Positions 11,601-24,300 of a stretch of DNA of 64,000 bases are shown here, piece by piece (within the stretch, counting starts at the first letter, position 1; each line of letters opens with the position of its first letter). A model generated the notes under the pieces. That model did no database searches, was not told the DNA's origin, and worked only from the letters and a program-made list of their open reading frames with translations. This DNA is from Motacilla alba alba (Eukaryota > Chordata > Aves > Passeriformes > Motacillidae). The stretch lies in the NCBI RefSeq assembly GCF_015832195.1, contig NC_052045.1:1-64000 (forward strand), written 5' to 3'. Both the position numbers and the translations under genes were made by a program.

Positions 11601-12882
11601 CAAAATGCTTTATTCCTTAAATGTTACTGCAAAAGTCAGCAAAAAAATTGCCAGAGTAAAAGTGTAGAAAGCTTGGGGAAGAGATTAGTTGTCAGAGCAG
11701 TAAATGGGAAACTGGATGACATTTCCTAACTTTGTAAGTTTTGTAAAGTGCAATTTTTAAAGGAAATGAACAGAGTTGTTATTAGCTCAGAGGTTTTTAT
11801 CATTTTCTAGTGTTCATTTTACGTGTCTGAACACAAAAGGACAGCTTTCAGTTTGCCAGTGGGCAGGGTGCTGTAACCCTTTGTGGGGTGCCCCAGGAGA
11901 GGGCTGCGTCTGATGTGAAGCCAGGCGACTCCACTGAACAGAGCGTGGCCACCTTAGACCATCTGAGGATATAGCTCATCCCTCACAGTCATTTTATGTA
12001 ACTCGTGAATAGGTGAAGAATTCATCCAGTGGGGTCCAAGATGAAGTCCTTCCTTTGATGCCTGGTGAAGTGAGTAGAGGAAGCAGAGCGGCACAGGGAG
12101 CTGCAGGGAACGGGGAGCGAGTCTGGGGCTCTCGGACGTCGAGGCTGCCTGTCCGCTTCATTGCTCTCGTATAACTGTAGTCATTTTGTGAGCAACTGTA
12201 GTCAAACTGAAGCACAAAACAGATTAAAGCTCTTTTGGTTTAGACTGGCATATTTGGATTTCAAGTGTTCAGTATATGCTTATTACCCTGGAATTAGCCC
12301 TTTCTCAATTATAAGCATGTTCCCAGGGCTGCATTACATTGATGAAAATTTGCTTGTAGACAGAGCCCAGGAGCGAGAACAAATACTTTTACTTGCTTTG
12401 CAGTCTGTGAGCAGTGTCCTGTTTCTCCCCGTGCCCTTTGACCTGCCTGCTGCTGTGTGGTTTACCATCCCACCAGGGAGGATATAGCATATAAGGATGT
12501 AGGATATAACTATGGGTCAGCACACTCAGCTTAGAGGCACCGGCAGGGCTTTCTCTTCTTGTTTTTCCCTATGTCTTTAGGAATTTCACCGCTTTGTCAA
12601 AGCAGACTGGAAGCTGGTAATGGGCTTACAGAGTTGTGACAGATGACCAAAACACGTTCAGTGTCATTGCATAAACTTCATCCCTTTTAGAAACCAGCAG
12701 AATCCAGAGGGTTTGTGTAGTTGTGACCTTTACAGAGATGGCTGATCTAGTGACTCAGCCCTGTCACGAGGAACGAGGACTTCTGGGCTTCTGTGCTGTC
12801 AATGCCATTCCAGCAGATTGCAGGAGCAGTTTGAATTTCTCAGCCAAGTGGGAAGGGGGTGCTCACCAACATCTCTTTTTCA
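8626..12882. other. Region without a recognised gene
   Basis: No supported exon was found. It holds an A-rich run near 8729-8770 and a pair of diverged direct repeats (about 11202-11325 and 11584-11705). If ADGRG4 has 5' untranslated exons they may lie here, but nothing in the sequence identifies them. Confidence 0.4.
11202..11705. repeat. Diverged direct repeat pair
   Basis: Two segments of about 120 bp, near 11202-11325 and 11584-11705 (offset about 383), share CAGGCTGGGAGC, TTAAAT(A/G)TTA(T/C)TGCAAAAGTCA and a similar tail. Identity is moderate. This could be an old local duplication or two pieces of one dispersed element. Confidence 0.55.
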
Positions 12883-12897
12883 GAACGTGCCTGGAAA

Positions 12898-12988
12898 ATG
12901 AAGAGGTTCCTGTGTTGGCCCAAACAGCGCTCTGCTCATAAGGTCTTTTGCATCTTGGTGGCTTCTGCTCGTCTTTTTCTCCTGACAG
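12898..12988 (+). CDS. ADGRG4: ADGRG4 candidate first coding exon (signal peptide)
   Basis: ATG at 12898 with A at -3 opens 30 codons ([20 protein letters not shown] and on to ARLFLLT), basic then hydrophobic like a signal peptide, ending in a CAG/GTACAG donor in phase 1. A pyrimidine tract and AG (CATCTCTTTTTCAG) end 15 bases upstream, as expected for a coding exon preceded by an untranslated one. Its phase fits the exon at 16669. There is no sequence match strong enough to prove it. A second hydrophobic leader elsewhere would displace it. Confidence 0.4.
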
Positions 12989-15900
12989 GTACAGTAATCC
13001 TGCTCAGGATTAATCACGTGGATGGTGCACCCAGCTCTGGGTGTTCCCCAGCCCAGAGAGTGTCTGATGGTGTCTTGATTTGTGCACACACGGTTTATCC
13101 CTACAGAAGCCCACTTTCCTTGCGTTCTGCCGCAGAGCAGCAGTTTTTCTTATTCTGGCCCTTTTCCTTCGGCCATTATGAGGGTCCCTGAAGCACACTG
13201 GCCATGTCTGGACACAATTCATACTCTTTCCCAGCTCAGTCTGGGCTGCAGATGAGTCAGTACAAATAAGAAAATGCATCAAGGAGTGAAATGTCAGATT
13301 TTGATGGCATCACAACCGTCATCCATGTTTGGAGGGGAAAAGGCTTGTGGTTTTGTCATTATTCACTTCCTTCCCTCCTGGGTGTCTTCTGTATTTCTGC
13401 ATAGTCTTTTTCTAGTTTTACTTCGGTCACTGTAAAGTAGGAGCTGTGCGGTTGCTCCTCGGTGTCCTGGGAAATGCACGAAGCTGCTGACAGAACCGAG
13501 TTCCGCAGTAATGATTCAGGCCCCCATTTCCACACGGTAAGCTGTGCGTCGTAAACACGGTCAGCTTCCTTTCACTCTAACATAAATCCCAGCAAAACAA
13601 TAACTAGTTCTATGCTGGTTTCGGTATTCCTTTCTTTAACTTCTCTTCAAGAACAATGCAGGGCACAGAGATAATTCGTGCTTTTAAAATGCACCCCGCA
13701 GGACTGGGGTCACTTCCAGCACACTGGCCTGTTGAGGAAAACTCAGACTCTTCCCAAAGAAAACCTTCATAATAGAAAGACTGAATTAATATCTAGCTCC
13801 TGCCAAATCTATCAACTTTCTCTCAGCTTTGGATGAGAAAATCAAACACCCAACCCGGTACTGGACCACGTGGACCCTAGAGCTGAACTACGTATTGATT
13901 CCTATTTGACACGTCTTGAGGACTTTCTTTTCTATTGCGGAGTTAAACTTTTTACTGGTAGCATGGGCAGTCTCAATTAAATTTCAAAGGTAGCAGAAAC
14001 AAGAAATAGAATCAACTTTTGGATTTTTTAATCATAATGTGGGGAGGTACTCAAATGAGGATGTAGGGCAGCTTTTTCTTTGGAAGTGACACTTTATTTC
14101 CCTTTTTTACTCTCTTTCCCAATGTGGTTTGCTTACAGAAGCACACTCTCTGCATGGAGACTGGGAAGGAATGATAAATATGTGTTTGAGTGCGTGTTCT
14201 TATCCTCTCACTGACTCAGTCTGCATCTCTTCCTCCCCCTACCTCACCCACACACTGCTTTCTGGTTTTCTTCTTAACTTTAAATAATCTGAGAGAGGGA
14301 TGAATATTCAGTATCTGAAAATGACTACTAGTAATATAGAAATACATTTACTGAAATCCTCTTATTGGTTAGTCTCATTTTTGATGCTCAGCTGTTGGAA
14401 GCCATACATATGTACAAGATGTCAAACAAACCGTTCATTAAATTATTAAATCAGAATCCTTGAGTTGGACTTTAAAAAGTCAGTGATACAGTAGTCTCAT
14501 GGCTTCAGACCTCGTCTGCCATCACGTCTCAGTCCTCTTTTCATGAGCAGAATCACATACATGTTAATCAAAGCAAATGAGGTTGCAGGTCACTGGTTCC
14601 ACACCTGCCTGCTGGTAAAGTTCCTTGATGTGTGAGAATAACCAGATTTTTTTCCCCCTCTGGTGACACCAAGAGTGAAAGAAATCAAGTACTATCTGTG
14701 AAGTTGCAATCGTGCTTTCGTTTGTCAGGAGATGGAAACAGAATTCTGAATGACATCCCTGATAAGAATGGGTTTGGCCTTTGTTTGGCAATTTCTCTGG
14801 TTTTTTGTTTGTTGTTTTTTTTCCCCTAGCAGATTTTTCCGACCCATGCTCCCTGAGGCTGGGTGATATTGTACATTGCCTGTGAGGCAATGGTTTTCAA
14901 AATATTATGCTGATAACAACAGGAATGGAGTGGAGCCTGTGATCGCACTCTGCAGATTCAATCTGACCTGGAGGGAATTTGCAGCACTGGAGTGTGCAGG
15001 GAGACGAGTCAAGCCCCACACGTTCTAATAGTTTGGAATGTGGCTCGATGGATCATATCCTAATATCATGTCTATATTTCTGTAGGAAAGAAAAACATTT
15101 ATTGCAGTGATAGGGCGTGCCTGATGACTCAGAGCTGGATTCTAGTTGTTTCATTGTCCACTTGCTCCAGTTTGACTCTGTGCTGACTTCACAGCCTGTG
15201 GCTTAGTGCAAAGGGAAAAATCAATTCTGTGCCTAGCGAGTAGAAGCTTAGCTACTGTAGCATGCCTGCTCAGAAGGGGCTTTTGATTTTCGCTGTCTTT
15301 TGAGCTTCACAAGACAATTTGAAGTCATTTAGGATAAAAATAGGAGACTTCAAACTATTACCAACCCCTGTTTCTGTTACTGTCCATGGATGAATTGTCA
15401 TTGATTTGAGTGAGTTGGACTGTTGTATTTTGAGCATGGATGAGTCCCCTTAACTTGAACTACAGTAGAGAGAATAGTGTTTTATGTATAAAGCATGGTC
15501 TTACCCTGCTTCTTTCTGGCCACGCTCCTTATTCATAGACATTTGGCTTTGTATTCATATGTAGAATTTATTTCTCATAGTCAGAGCTTGAATGTCAAGT
15601 CTCTGACGGTCATGTCAGAGTGTGAAGTAAAAAATACCAATTACCAGCCTCGCAAGGAAATGGCACTTCTGGGGCAAAGTGTTGTGATCCTGTTTTTCTT
15701 TCAGCGCCCAGGCCTCTAATGCAACAGTGTGATTCAGTTTACCGCAATTTTCTGTTGTACACGTGTGCAGAAATATTCACAGTGCCAGAGGTTTGCATCC
15801 AAAAAGGAGACAGAGGAGGCCTGTAACTTTATTCAAATAAAGGGAGAGGCCATGGGGCATTTCCCCCAGGATCTCTCAAATTGTTGGAGGAGACAGCGTC

Positions 15901-18344
15901 CTTTTAATCCTATTTTCCTGGCCACATCATCCTCTCTCTTTCCCCGTTTGGCTGAGCTACTTGAGAGGTACAGACTTATTGAATCACCTATCTATCAATC
16001 TCTGGTCTTACCTACAAACAGGCTCGAACAGTCTGTTTGTAAAGACACACTCATTCCTTTCACAGGTGACAAACATCATCCATTTTCTCCCTGTCTGCCT
16101 GGTGATGTGGCAGATCGCACGCAAAATGCAAAAGTCATATCTGCTTTGACAAGGTGATTTGCTTCAAGGAAAATTAGCTATGAATGAATGCCTGGAATTT
16201 TTCACTTTGAAAACAACAGGCAGGATGGCCAGCATTTAAAATGGGAATCCTTATGCCAGGTTATCATTAACCCTGAGACGATGAATATCAATGTTCCTTT
16301 CACAGGCATTACAAATGCCTTTCCCTGAAGGCTGGCACAGCTTACACGGGCAAGAAGGGAACACAGTTATCTGTCCTCCAACGCAAGAAATGAAAAAAGG
16401 ATAAAGGTGCATAAGCTCTGGTTTTCCCTGTGATCTAAATCCTCCTTTTTTTCCCTTGCTATGCTGTGTTGACCTCTCTATAAAGAAGAAAACCCTGTGT
16501 GGGTGTATTTTGCTCTTTGCCTTCACCCTGCTGAGGTCTGTGGAACCACAGCAGGTCCTTGTAACAATAACCTTCGCAGAAGTATTCACACCTTTCTCTC
16601 ACCTGAACCGTGCTTTCCCTCGTACTTTTGCCGGTGTGGATTCTCAGGCCTTTTATGGTTCTTTCCAGCAGCCTTCAGTCAAGCATCCTCAACAAGGGCC
16701 CCCACGCTGTCCCCGGTATCTCCAGCCAGTACCAATGGTACCGTGCCACGTAAGTGCTCAGGGGGCCGTCTTAAACGTTGATGTGGTTGTCATTGATGCT
16801 AACTAACACCAAGTGAAGTTCACATGTTTAAGCCCTTGCTGCTTAGCAAGGTGTTCCATGTCAGCAAATCCTCCCGTCTCTGCCTGTGCTTTCTCAGCAG
16901 GCAGTAAAAACTGAGACAGTGCACCTCAGGTACGAACCACAGCTTGGTTGTTCAGGTCTGATGATACTGTAACTGTGTGTTTGGGCCCCTGAGGTCTTTA
17001 ATAAAATGCCTATCGATGCAGCAGTAACATAGACGTGGACACTGCGGTCTGGGGTTTCCCAAAGGGACTCGGTGCTGTGGGAACGGGAACACAGCCGTAG
17101 TCCTACGGGAGAGTGAGGAGAAGGGAAGGGGAGCAGGCGCCTTCTGTGCAAGCTGCAGGATGTTTCTCACCTCTGTCCTCTCCTTACAGTCGGATTCTTT
17201 CATGTTCACATGAAATTCTCTCTTGTCTATAAAATGGAGAGAGCACCTGATTGCTATGATGCAAGGAGGCTTCTTGAACACTGGGTGAGCAGCTTGCTTT
17301 TCTCTTTCTCATGTGTTTCTAGCAAGTATTGCATGAGGACAGCTGGTAGGATCATAGAATACTTTGGGTTGGAATAGAAGGGACCTCTATAAGTCATCTA
17401 GTCCCACACCCAATGTACAGAATGAGAACTGTTGGGACAACACAGAAACGAGCATCCGTGTAACAGTTGTGGTGTTCCAGAGTCACGTTATTCAATGTAT
17501 AACAGGACAAAGTGAAATTCCCAAGGAAGGGGAAGGTGTAAAAATTTTGCAAAAATTCTTAGCCGCTTTCATTGGGATTTTTTCCCAATTTTCATTGGGA
17601 ATTCTAAATTTACAAGCAGGTCTAGAAAAAGTATTGATATACCATGTTAATAAAAATTTTACTGTTTTCTTTCCAGTTTAATATCATATTTACCGGAGAA
17701 GGATTTGTTGTGACAAATTTGAAAGTCAGGTAAGGTTCTGGCTGTCTGGTGGTGTCACCTTGACCCTCTGTGCTTTGAGCAGACAAGTTCCAGATACCCG
17801 TTTCCCAACTGACCGGTCTGTTTGGGGGTCACAGAGGGGAACGAGGCTCACGCACCCCGGGGACTGGCTCTTGTGTGGCAGTGTCTAATGAAAGGATGTT
17901 ATAGCTTGACTTGAAAACACTGCTAGAAACAATGGTTTCTTGCACCAGTTTCCCCTATTTTGTTCCTTTTAGCCCAATCCAACCTGTATTTACACCCAAA
18001 CGGTGAGCAGTGGAGAGGGGTATTTTAGCAATTCGTAAACATGTCACCGTGCACAGATGCAGAATGTTGTCATTTTCTATCTATTTTGAGTTCCTACTTT
18101 CTTCTCTGACTTCCACAGGTACTGCTTGTTTTATAGATGACAATACAGTAACACGCTGCACTGTTCACATAGAATGAATCCAATCCATAAAACATTAAGG
18201 GAAGGTTCTTCCCATTTTGGAAGAAACACTTTTTGTCGGTGTGCATATCAATTATAGCGCTCAGTCCTGGTGACTTCTGTAGATATACCTGTGCTGAATT
18301 CAAGATGACTTCTGAGCTGTAAAGTCTAGCTTACTGTGGTCACG

Positions 18345-18399
<55 letters not shown>

Positions 18400-21300
18400 G
18401 TGGCAGCAGAATAGGCATGTTACAGTTACATGCTACTGTGAAATAATTGTTCTATTCTCTTTTGTTTTCAGGGATAATTATCCACACCACGGCGCCTATA
18501 AGAGGACTCATGTATGTAATTAGTTATTTTCTGATTCCTCTTATAGACAGGCATATTTTTCTTACCTCTGCATAGAGAATATAATAGTTAAAGGGTCTAA
18601 ATGTCAATGCTGTTGTGTTTTGTTGAAATTATTTAATTATCCTGATGAACCCCGGACAGTACTGTGAAACAAAGGCTCCTCCCAGTAACATTCAAAGCAA
18701 CAGGCTCTGTTTTAAAGAGCACACTGAGTTTCTGCTAATTGCTTTGCTTAAAACACAATTTGTGCCTGTTGATTCTAACCAGTTTCTAACTTTCTGTGTC
18801 CTTCCATGTGAACTGAAGGGGAAGGTAAAGCAGATATCACAAAGGTAAGACCCAGGGTTGTGAATTGGATTTACGCAGTTTGTACTGATTTCATTTCTAG
18901 GGGGAGGAGAAATTATATCCGTCCGTGGCTCTTTGAGTTTTAGGGTGACCAGAAAAGCACACATGGAGGTCAGAACCACAGGAATGCTTGACTTGGGGGA
19001 AATGTGTTTGGGCATCCAAGGTTTCCTTCTCATACCCCAGATCTTGGGAGTGCTTCCGTGCCAAGCCGTGAGGTTTGTGCTTCCCTGTAAGAGCTGTAAG
19101 GGTCCTTTGCTGGGGCTAGAACCAGTGAGCAGACAGTGCCCAAGAGGGATACCGGGATGAATCCTGAAACTCTTCTGTATGAAATTCTATTTGCCTTCTG
19201 ACCTCAGGCCAGGAGGAGGAGGTGGTGAATTCTCATCGCCTCCAAGGGGCTGTGAATGGTTTAGAAAGACCATGACGAGTGGTGGACAACTGTGTGAATT
19301 GAAAAAGCTTGAAATATCCCAGCTCTAAGGAACTCTCACTCATTAGCCCTCAGTTAAATTACATGTCCATGAGGCGATCCATGCATGGGTTCTTGCATTT
19401 TTCTGACATGTCTGAAGCCGCTCAAAGGCTTTCCAAACCTTCCAGAGTCGGCGAGCATAATTACTTAGAGCGAAAGCTGTTCTGAGGAGAAGTGGAATCC
19501 ACCAGAGATACTGAAAGTGGTTGGTTAAATGCCGGTTTTCCAGAGAGCCATGGAGTCGCAGGGTCACAAGCACCTCACTATTCTATGACTAGCTCTCTCT
19601 GAACTTTGAATGCTGAACAACCCTTACTTGTGACAGGGATGTTCCTTTGCTGAGATAACGTTATTAGGAGACCTTTAGCGGCTTATACCGTGAAAAACTA
19701 TAGAGAGATTCTTGTACCTGTATTCCCAATATTTTCTACTTTAGAAAACGTTTCCTCAAAGCTGCACTTACGGTGAGAAAAATACATGCATTATCCAATT
19801 CAGTGTAATTATCTGGGTTACGCCTGAATTTTGTAGCCCCTTATGTTTGTGGAATGTTACCGACATGGCAGCCTTGTTCGTGTATTCTCTTTGTAGCTTT
19901 GTCTGTAAGGCCACTGTAAAGACCACATCCCTGGAAATACCAGAAGTCCTGAGTCTCAAGATCAAAGAGCTGTTGAATGACACTTACAAAGAGGGACCAT
20001 TTTCCCTGTATGTGAAACCTGAGGATGTGGCTGTGAAGTCCATAGGTAAAACCTCACTGAAGCCTCCTTGGAAATCGCATACTTTGCAGTTCTGTCTAAC
20101 AGTGATTTTTGTCAAATTTATATTCTGTGGAGAGGCTGGGCTAGAAAACATCCTTACAAGTAACCAGACCGACCCCATGTGATGTACAATCTGTAGAAGA
20201 TCATGCAGTGACAGCGATATCAAAAACTTGGGTTCCAGACAAATGGAGACCAGTTCAAACGTGAATCCCAGAGCCCAGGCAGGTCTGAACACTTTTGCAA
20301 CAAAGGCAGAGTAAAGCTGATGCAGCTACAAATCCAGGAGCTCCCAGTGGTGGCAAGTACCCCAGGGAGACTGAAAGCTAACAACCGAACAAAATCTACC
20401 TGCCAACATTTTCTCAATGCCTCTGCACATTGGACCAATCCTCGGATGGCGAATAAGTATTCTGTTGGTTTGGTTACTGTCTCTGTTCTTCCTAAAAAAA
20501 ACAGGAGTAAGCCGGAGATAAGAGCCAACAGACTATACCTGAGATTCAAAATCCTTTTTATAGCAATAATTTACAAAATATGGGTTGCAGACGATAAAAC
20601 AAGTCTGGAGGGAAGATATTGATGGGTTAATAAGGGACAATGTAAAGCACTTTCTGATAGATTAGAGAAGCCTGGAGGGTGTTCTGTCATTCAATAAGGT
20701 TCGTGATGCTGGAAACGCTCTACCCGAGAACTGAACTTGTCAAACAAAGGAGAAAAAAATGTAGAAGAAGAGATTAAATATTTAAACAAAATGTTTTCTT
20801 ATAGACAGTAAACCTGTAAAATGCTCTTACCGGTCTGCAAATTAGAACTCATTCCCACCAGGAAACCAGGTCCACAGGACAGCTGGCCCACCTGGTGGGG
20901 GAGCGATGTCTTGTTTTTGACAATTGAGTCTTTGTAAAGCGCGTTTATTTATTTCCTCCTCAGCGCTAGTGGGTTGTCCAGAAAGCTTTTTCCTCACGAG
21001 GTACAATGGGAATTATTCCTGGCCTGTAACAAGTCCAGCTTCTGAGACAGAGGTCACCTGCAGGAAAAACCCTCCGCGATCTGCTCAGAGGAGCTGGTGA
21101 GTGACGGGACATCTTGTATTGATTCTTCCATGGAAAACAGGAGGGAGCAGCAAGTTTTGTAATGGCAAATCAGATGGCGGTCTGCCACGGCACGCGGCAG
21201 TGCCGTGCCGAGGAAGATGCGTAGAAATCCAGGGCTGGTCCTGCATGGGCTGCAGGAAAAGGGCGTGGCATCATTCCCATCACCTGTAGGCAGAACCTAC

Positions 21301-24300
21301 TGTCACTGCAGGGGCCCAACTTTCTGCTTGAGCAGGAAGGGGAAACCTTGCCCCTTAGCATTTTGTGCCTTCTCTTAATGGCTCCTGCCCTCCAAAACCT
21401 CAGGGTGTGTTTCACATGGCTCTGGCATTTGGGCTCTGCTGCCATTCTGCTGGCTGAGTGCTAAGTCAGATCTGACTTGAAAGTCCATTTCAAGTTGGGT
21501 TAATAAGTGGCATTCTTAGCTACCTAAGTGGGAAATATGAGGAACATCATGACTATATATTTTTTTTCTTGTAACAATGTGCTTTATTTGCATTTTTCAG
21601 TGAAATTAGCATTGAACTTGAGCAAGCTTTTTGGAAGAAACCAAATGTGACTAAATGCAAATTACTGGAAAAACTTCCAAATAATATCCTAGACCTCCAA
21701 GATATCAAGCTAACAGAAGGTATGGCACCAGATACTTCAGTGACACAGTGAATCACAGTAAAAATAGTTGTAGTTAGATAATGCTCACGTTGCACATCTG
21801 AAGAAGCGATGAGGTTGTTTTTTGTGCATCCTGCACAGCCGGTCACCTTAAAGGTTTTTATTGTTGATGAATTTTGCAGGAGCTTCCAAATTCTCTATTG
21901 AATCCTCTATTCTCAAAGTCCACACTTAGATTTATAGCTAGGTAAGTAACCAGTGAATAATGTGGCAGGTTTTACCTGTCTGTTAGCACATAAAAGCAGT
22001 TCACCGTAAGTCATGGAAAGAAGCACAAATCAGTGTCTGGAGTTGAAAAGTTGGTGCTGTAATTCATGTAAGCTATGAGATGAACTCTACCACCTGTTTA
22101 TTCTTTTTTTTTAAGCTATGCCTAACAGTGAGAATAGTTTGAATGGCGAACAAACTCAATACCAGAGGTTATCCTCAGCAGTGCATCAAATAATAGGTCA
22201 TGGAAAGATATCTTCAGTTGCACACAGTCTGTCTGACTCCCAGGGTGTAAAATCTGCTTCTATAAAAAAATTATAGAAGGATGATGACATGATGAATAAC
22301 AAATGCAAAATACCATTCAGAATTTGCTTTTGCTGCTGTACCAGGTAAGCAGCATAAGGGACAGGGGCAGATCTTTTGTAATTTGTAGTTCACAAATTCT
22401 TGCAAATGACCAAAGTTAGAACTAAATATTATTTGCAGATAGTCTTTATAAATCCAAAAGCAGGGGACAGTATTCTTTTGACAAGTACATTATTTTCTTC
22501 TGTTAAAACACAATCTGGGATATGCAGATTTCACTTAGAAGTTCATGCCAGTCTCACTGACACGTCGAGAGCTTTTTGACTTTTCTTTGGACATAAGCTT
22601 GTAATAGATCAGGAGCACTCGAGAGAGACATGTAGCTGTATGGCCAGACAGATAGCTATGCCACATAAATCATATGCGCTTCCTTTTTTTCCAGAGAATG
22701 CACAAGATGTTGTACAGTATATTTTATACCTCTTGCCTGATGCAACACTGTGTGAAGAAGAGCTAGAAATCGTTGCAAGTAAAATTTCTGATATTGTAGA
22801 GCTTGCAGATGTGAGTGTGACACTTGCAGAGAGTGTATTGTCTATACTAGACTATATTCTGCTGCGAGAAATAGAAGATGAGAACTTTAGGAAAATAACC
22901 AATTGGTAAGTAAGATAACTTGCTCAGAAGAGGCTTCCTAGGCTGAAATGGCACTACGCGGTAATTTATTCAGTCTATGAAATATCATTACCGGAGCTAG
23001 CAATTTCTGTACTTTGATCTTAAATGTATTTGAGGTTTTTACCAGCAGAAATTGGTTGTCAAAGGTGCCTTTGGTAGAGCCAGTTCTGCAGAAGTCCCCT
23101 TTCCCGCGTTGTTCCCTGCAGGCATCCCAGCCTGGAGGCAGCCCAGGGATTGCTCAGCGGCCATCTCCTCTCACAGGGAGCTTTGTGGCTCAGCAATGAG
23201 GGCTGTGGGCAGGTCAGCCTGGAGACACAACTCTCTTCCACCCTCTACCCTTGCTGATAAAGACTTTTTAAACACAGCTATGCAATGTTAGTCTTCAAAA
23301 TCTGTATTTAGGGTGCTGCATCCATGATGTGATTTTCACACGTGCTAAAATCGAGGTTCTTAGCTTTAAAAACACCCTTCTTCTTTGAGGTCTTAAAGGG
23401 AACTCTGCTGCCTGGTTTTGAATGTCTGAGCAGAGCACTGACCAGAGCAAAGCAGCTGGCCTTGACAAGGACAAATGAAAGGACACAGTTTGCCCATTTG
23501 GAGCTTTGCTGGACAAGCCCCTGAGAAATAGCTCTGCCTTCAGAACATATCCTGCCCGAGGTGGTGAGGAGCTAGAGGATGGACTTCCAGAGGGTCCTGC
23601 CGGACTAAATTCTTCTGGCTCCGATATTTCATCTCCTGGTACAATTAGACTATTGAAAAAATCCAATGAGCAGATATTACCAGTTAATGCCTTCCACATG
23701 GAGTGCAGTTTTTGACTGGGTGTGGATTTTGACTCGGGTCTTCTCAGAACCTCCTTCTGTGGTCCCTGCAGGGAGGGTATCTTCCACCTGCCAGAGGCCA
23801 CTGAATCATGCCAACTCAGCTGCTTGCCATCACCTGAGCCTGTGCAGACAAAGTGCCATCTACCCCAAAATGGACCCATTCTGCTCTAGTGTTTGCTCCT
23901 AGTGATCAAAAATCAGAGCAAAGGCTTTTAGTCGCTTGGGTGCATGCACGATGAAACCAGCAGAACATTTCAAGAGTTGTATTTTTTTTTTCCTTTTGGT
24001 TGCTCTTGTTGAAGTATCCTGAAGATGACTGAGGAGATGGGCTATAAGGTTACCCACACAGAGAGAAATATGTCAGTCATAACCACGTCCTTGGCCCTCT
24101 TGGTGCTGCGTCCAGATCCCAGCCTGTTTGGAGGACTGGCCTTTGGCATTGCCTCTTATGACAGAGGTGTGGATCTCAAGGTGAGAGCAAAGTATCACCT
24201 CAGGGACCACTGACTAAACCAGACAATTCTCCCACTCTTTTGCCTCATTTTGAATTTGACCTGAGCATGGCACCTCTGAGCATATAATCTTTCTCCTGCA

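Noticed and set aside
16566..16623. Possible extra ADGRG4 exon (CTTCGCAG acceptor, GCCG/GTGTGG donor, phase 1-1)
   Set aside because: Phase fits but the donor is poor and the peptide ([18 protein letters not shown]) has no family resemblance.
23295..23879. 194-codon minus-strand open frame inside an ADGRG4 intron
   Set aside because: Low-complexity Ser/Pro stretch, no recognisable domain and no supporting signals; likely chance in a locally GC-rich intron.
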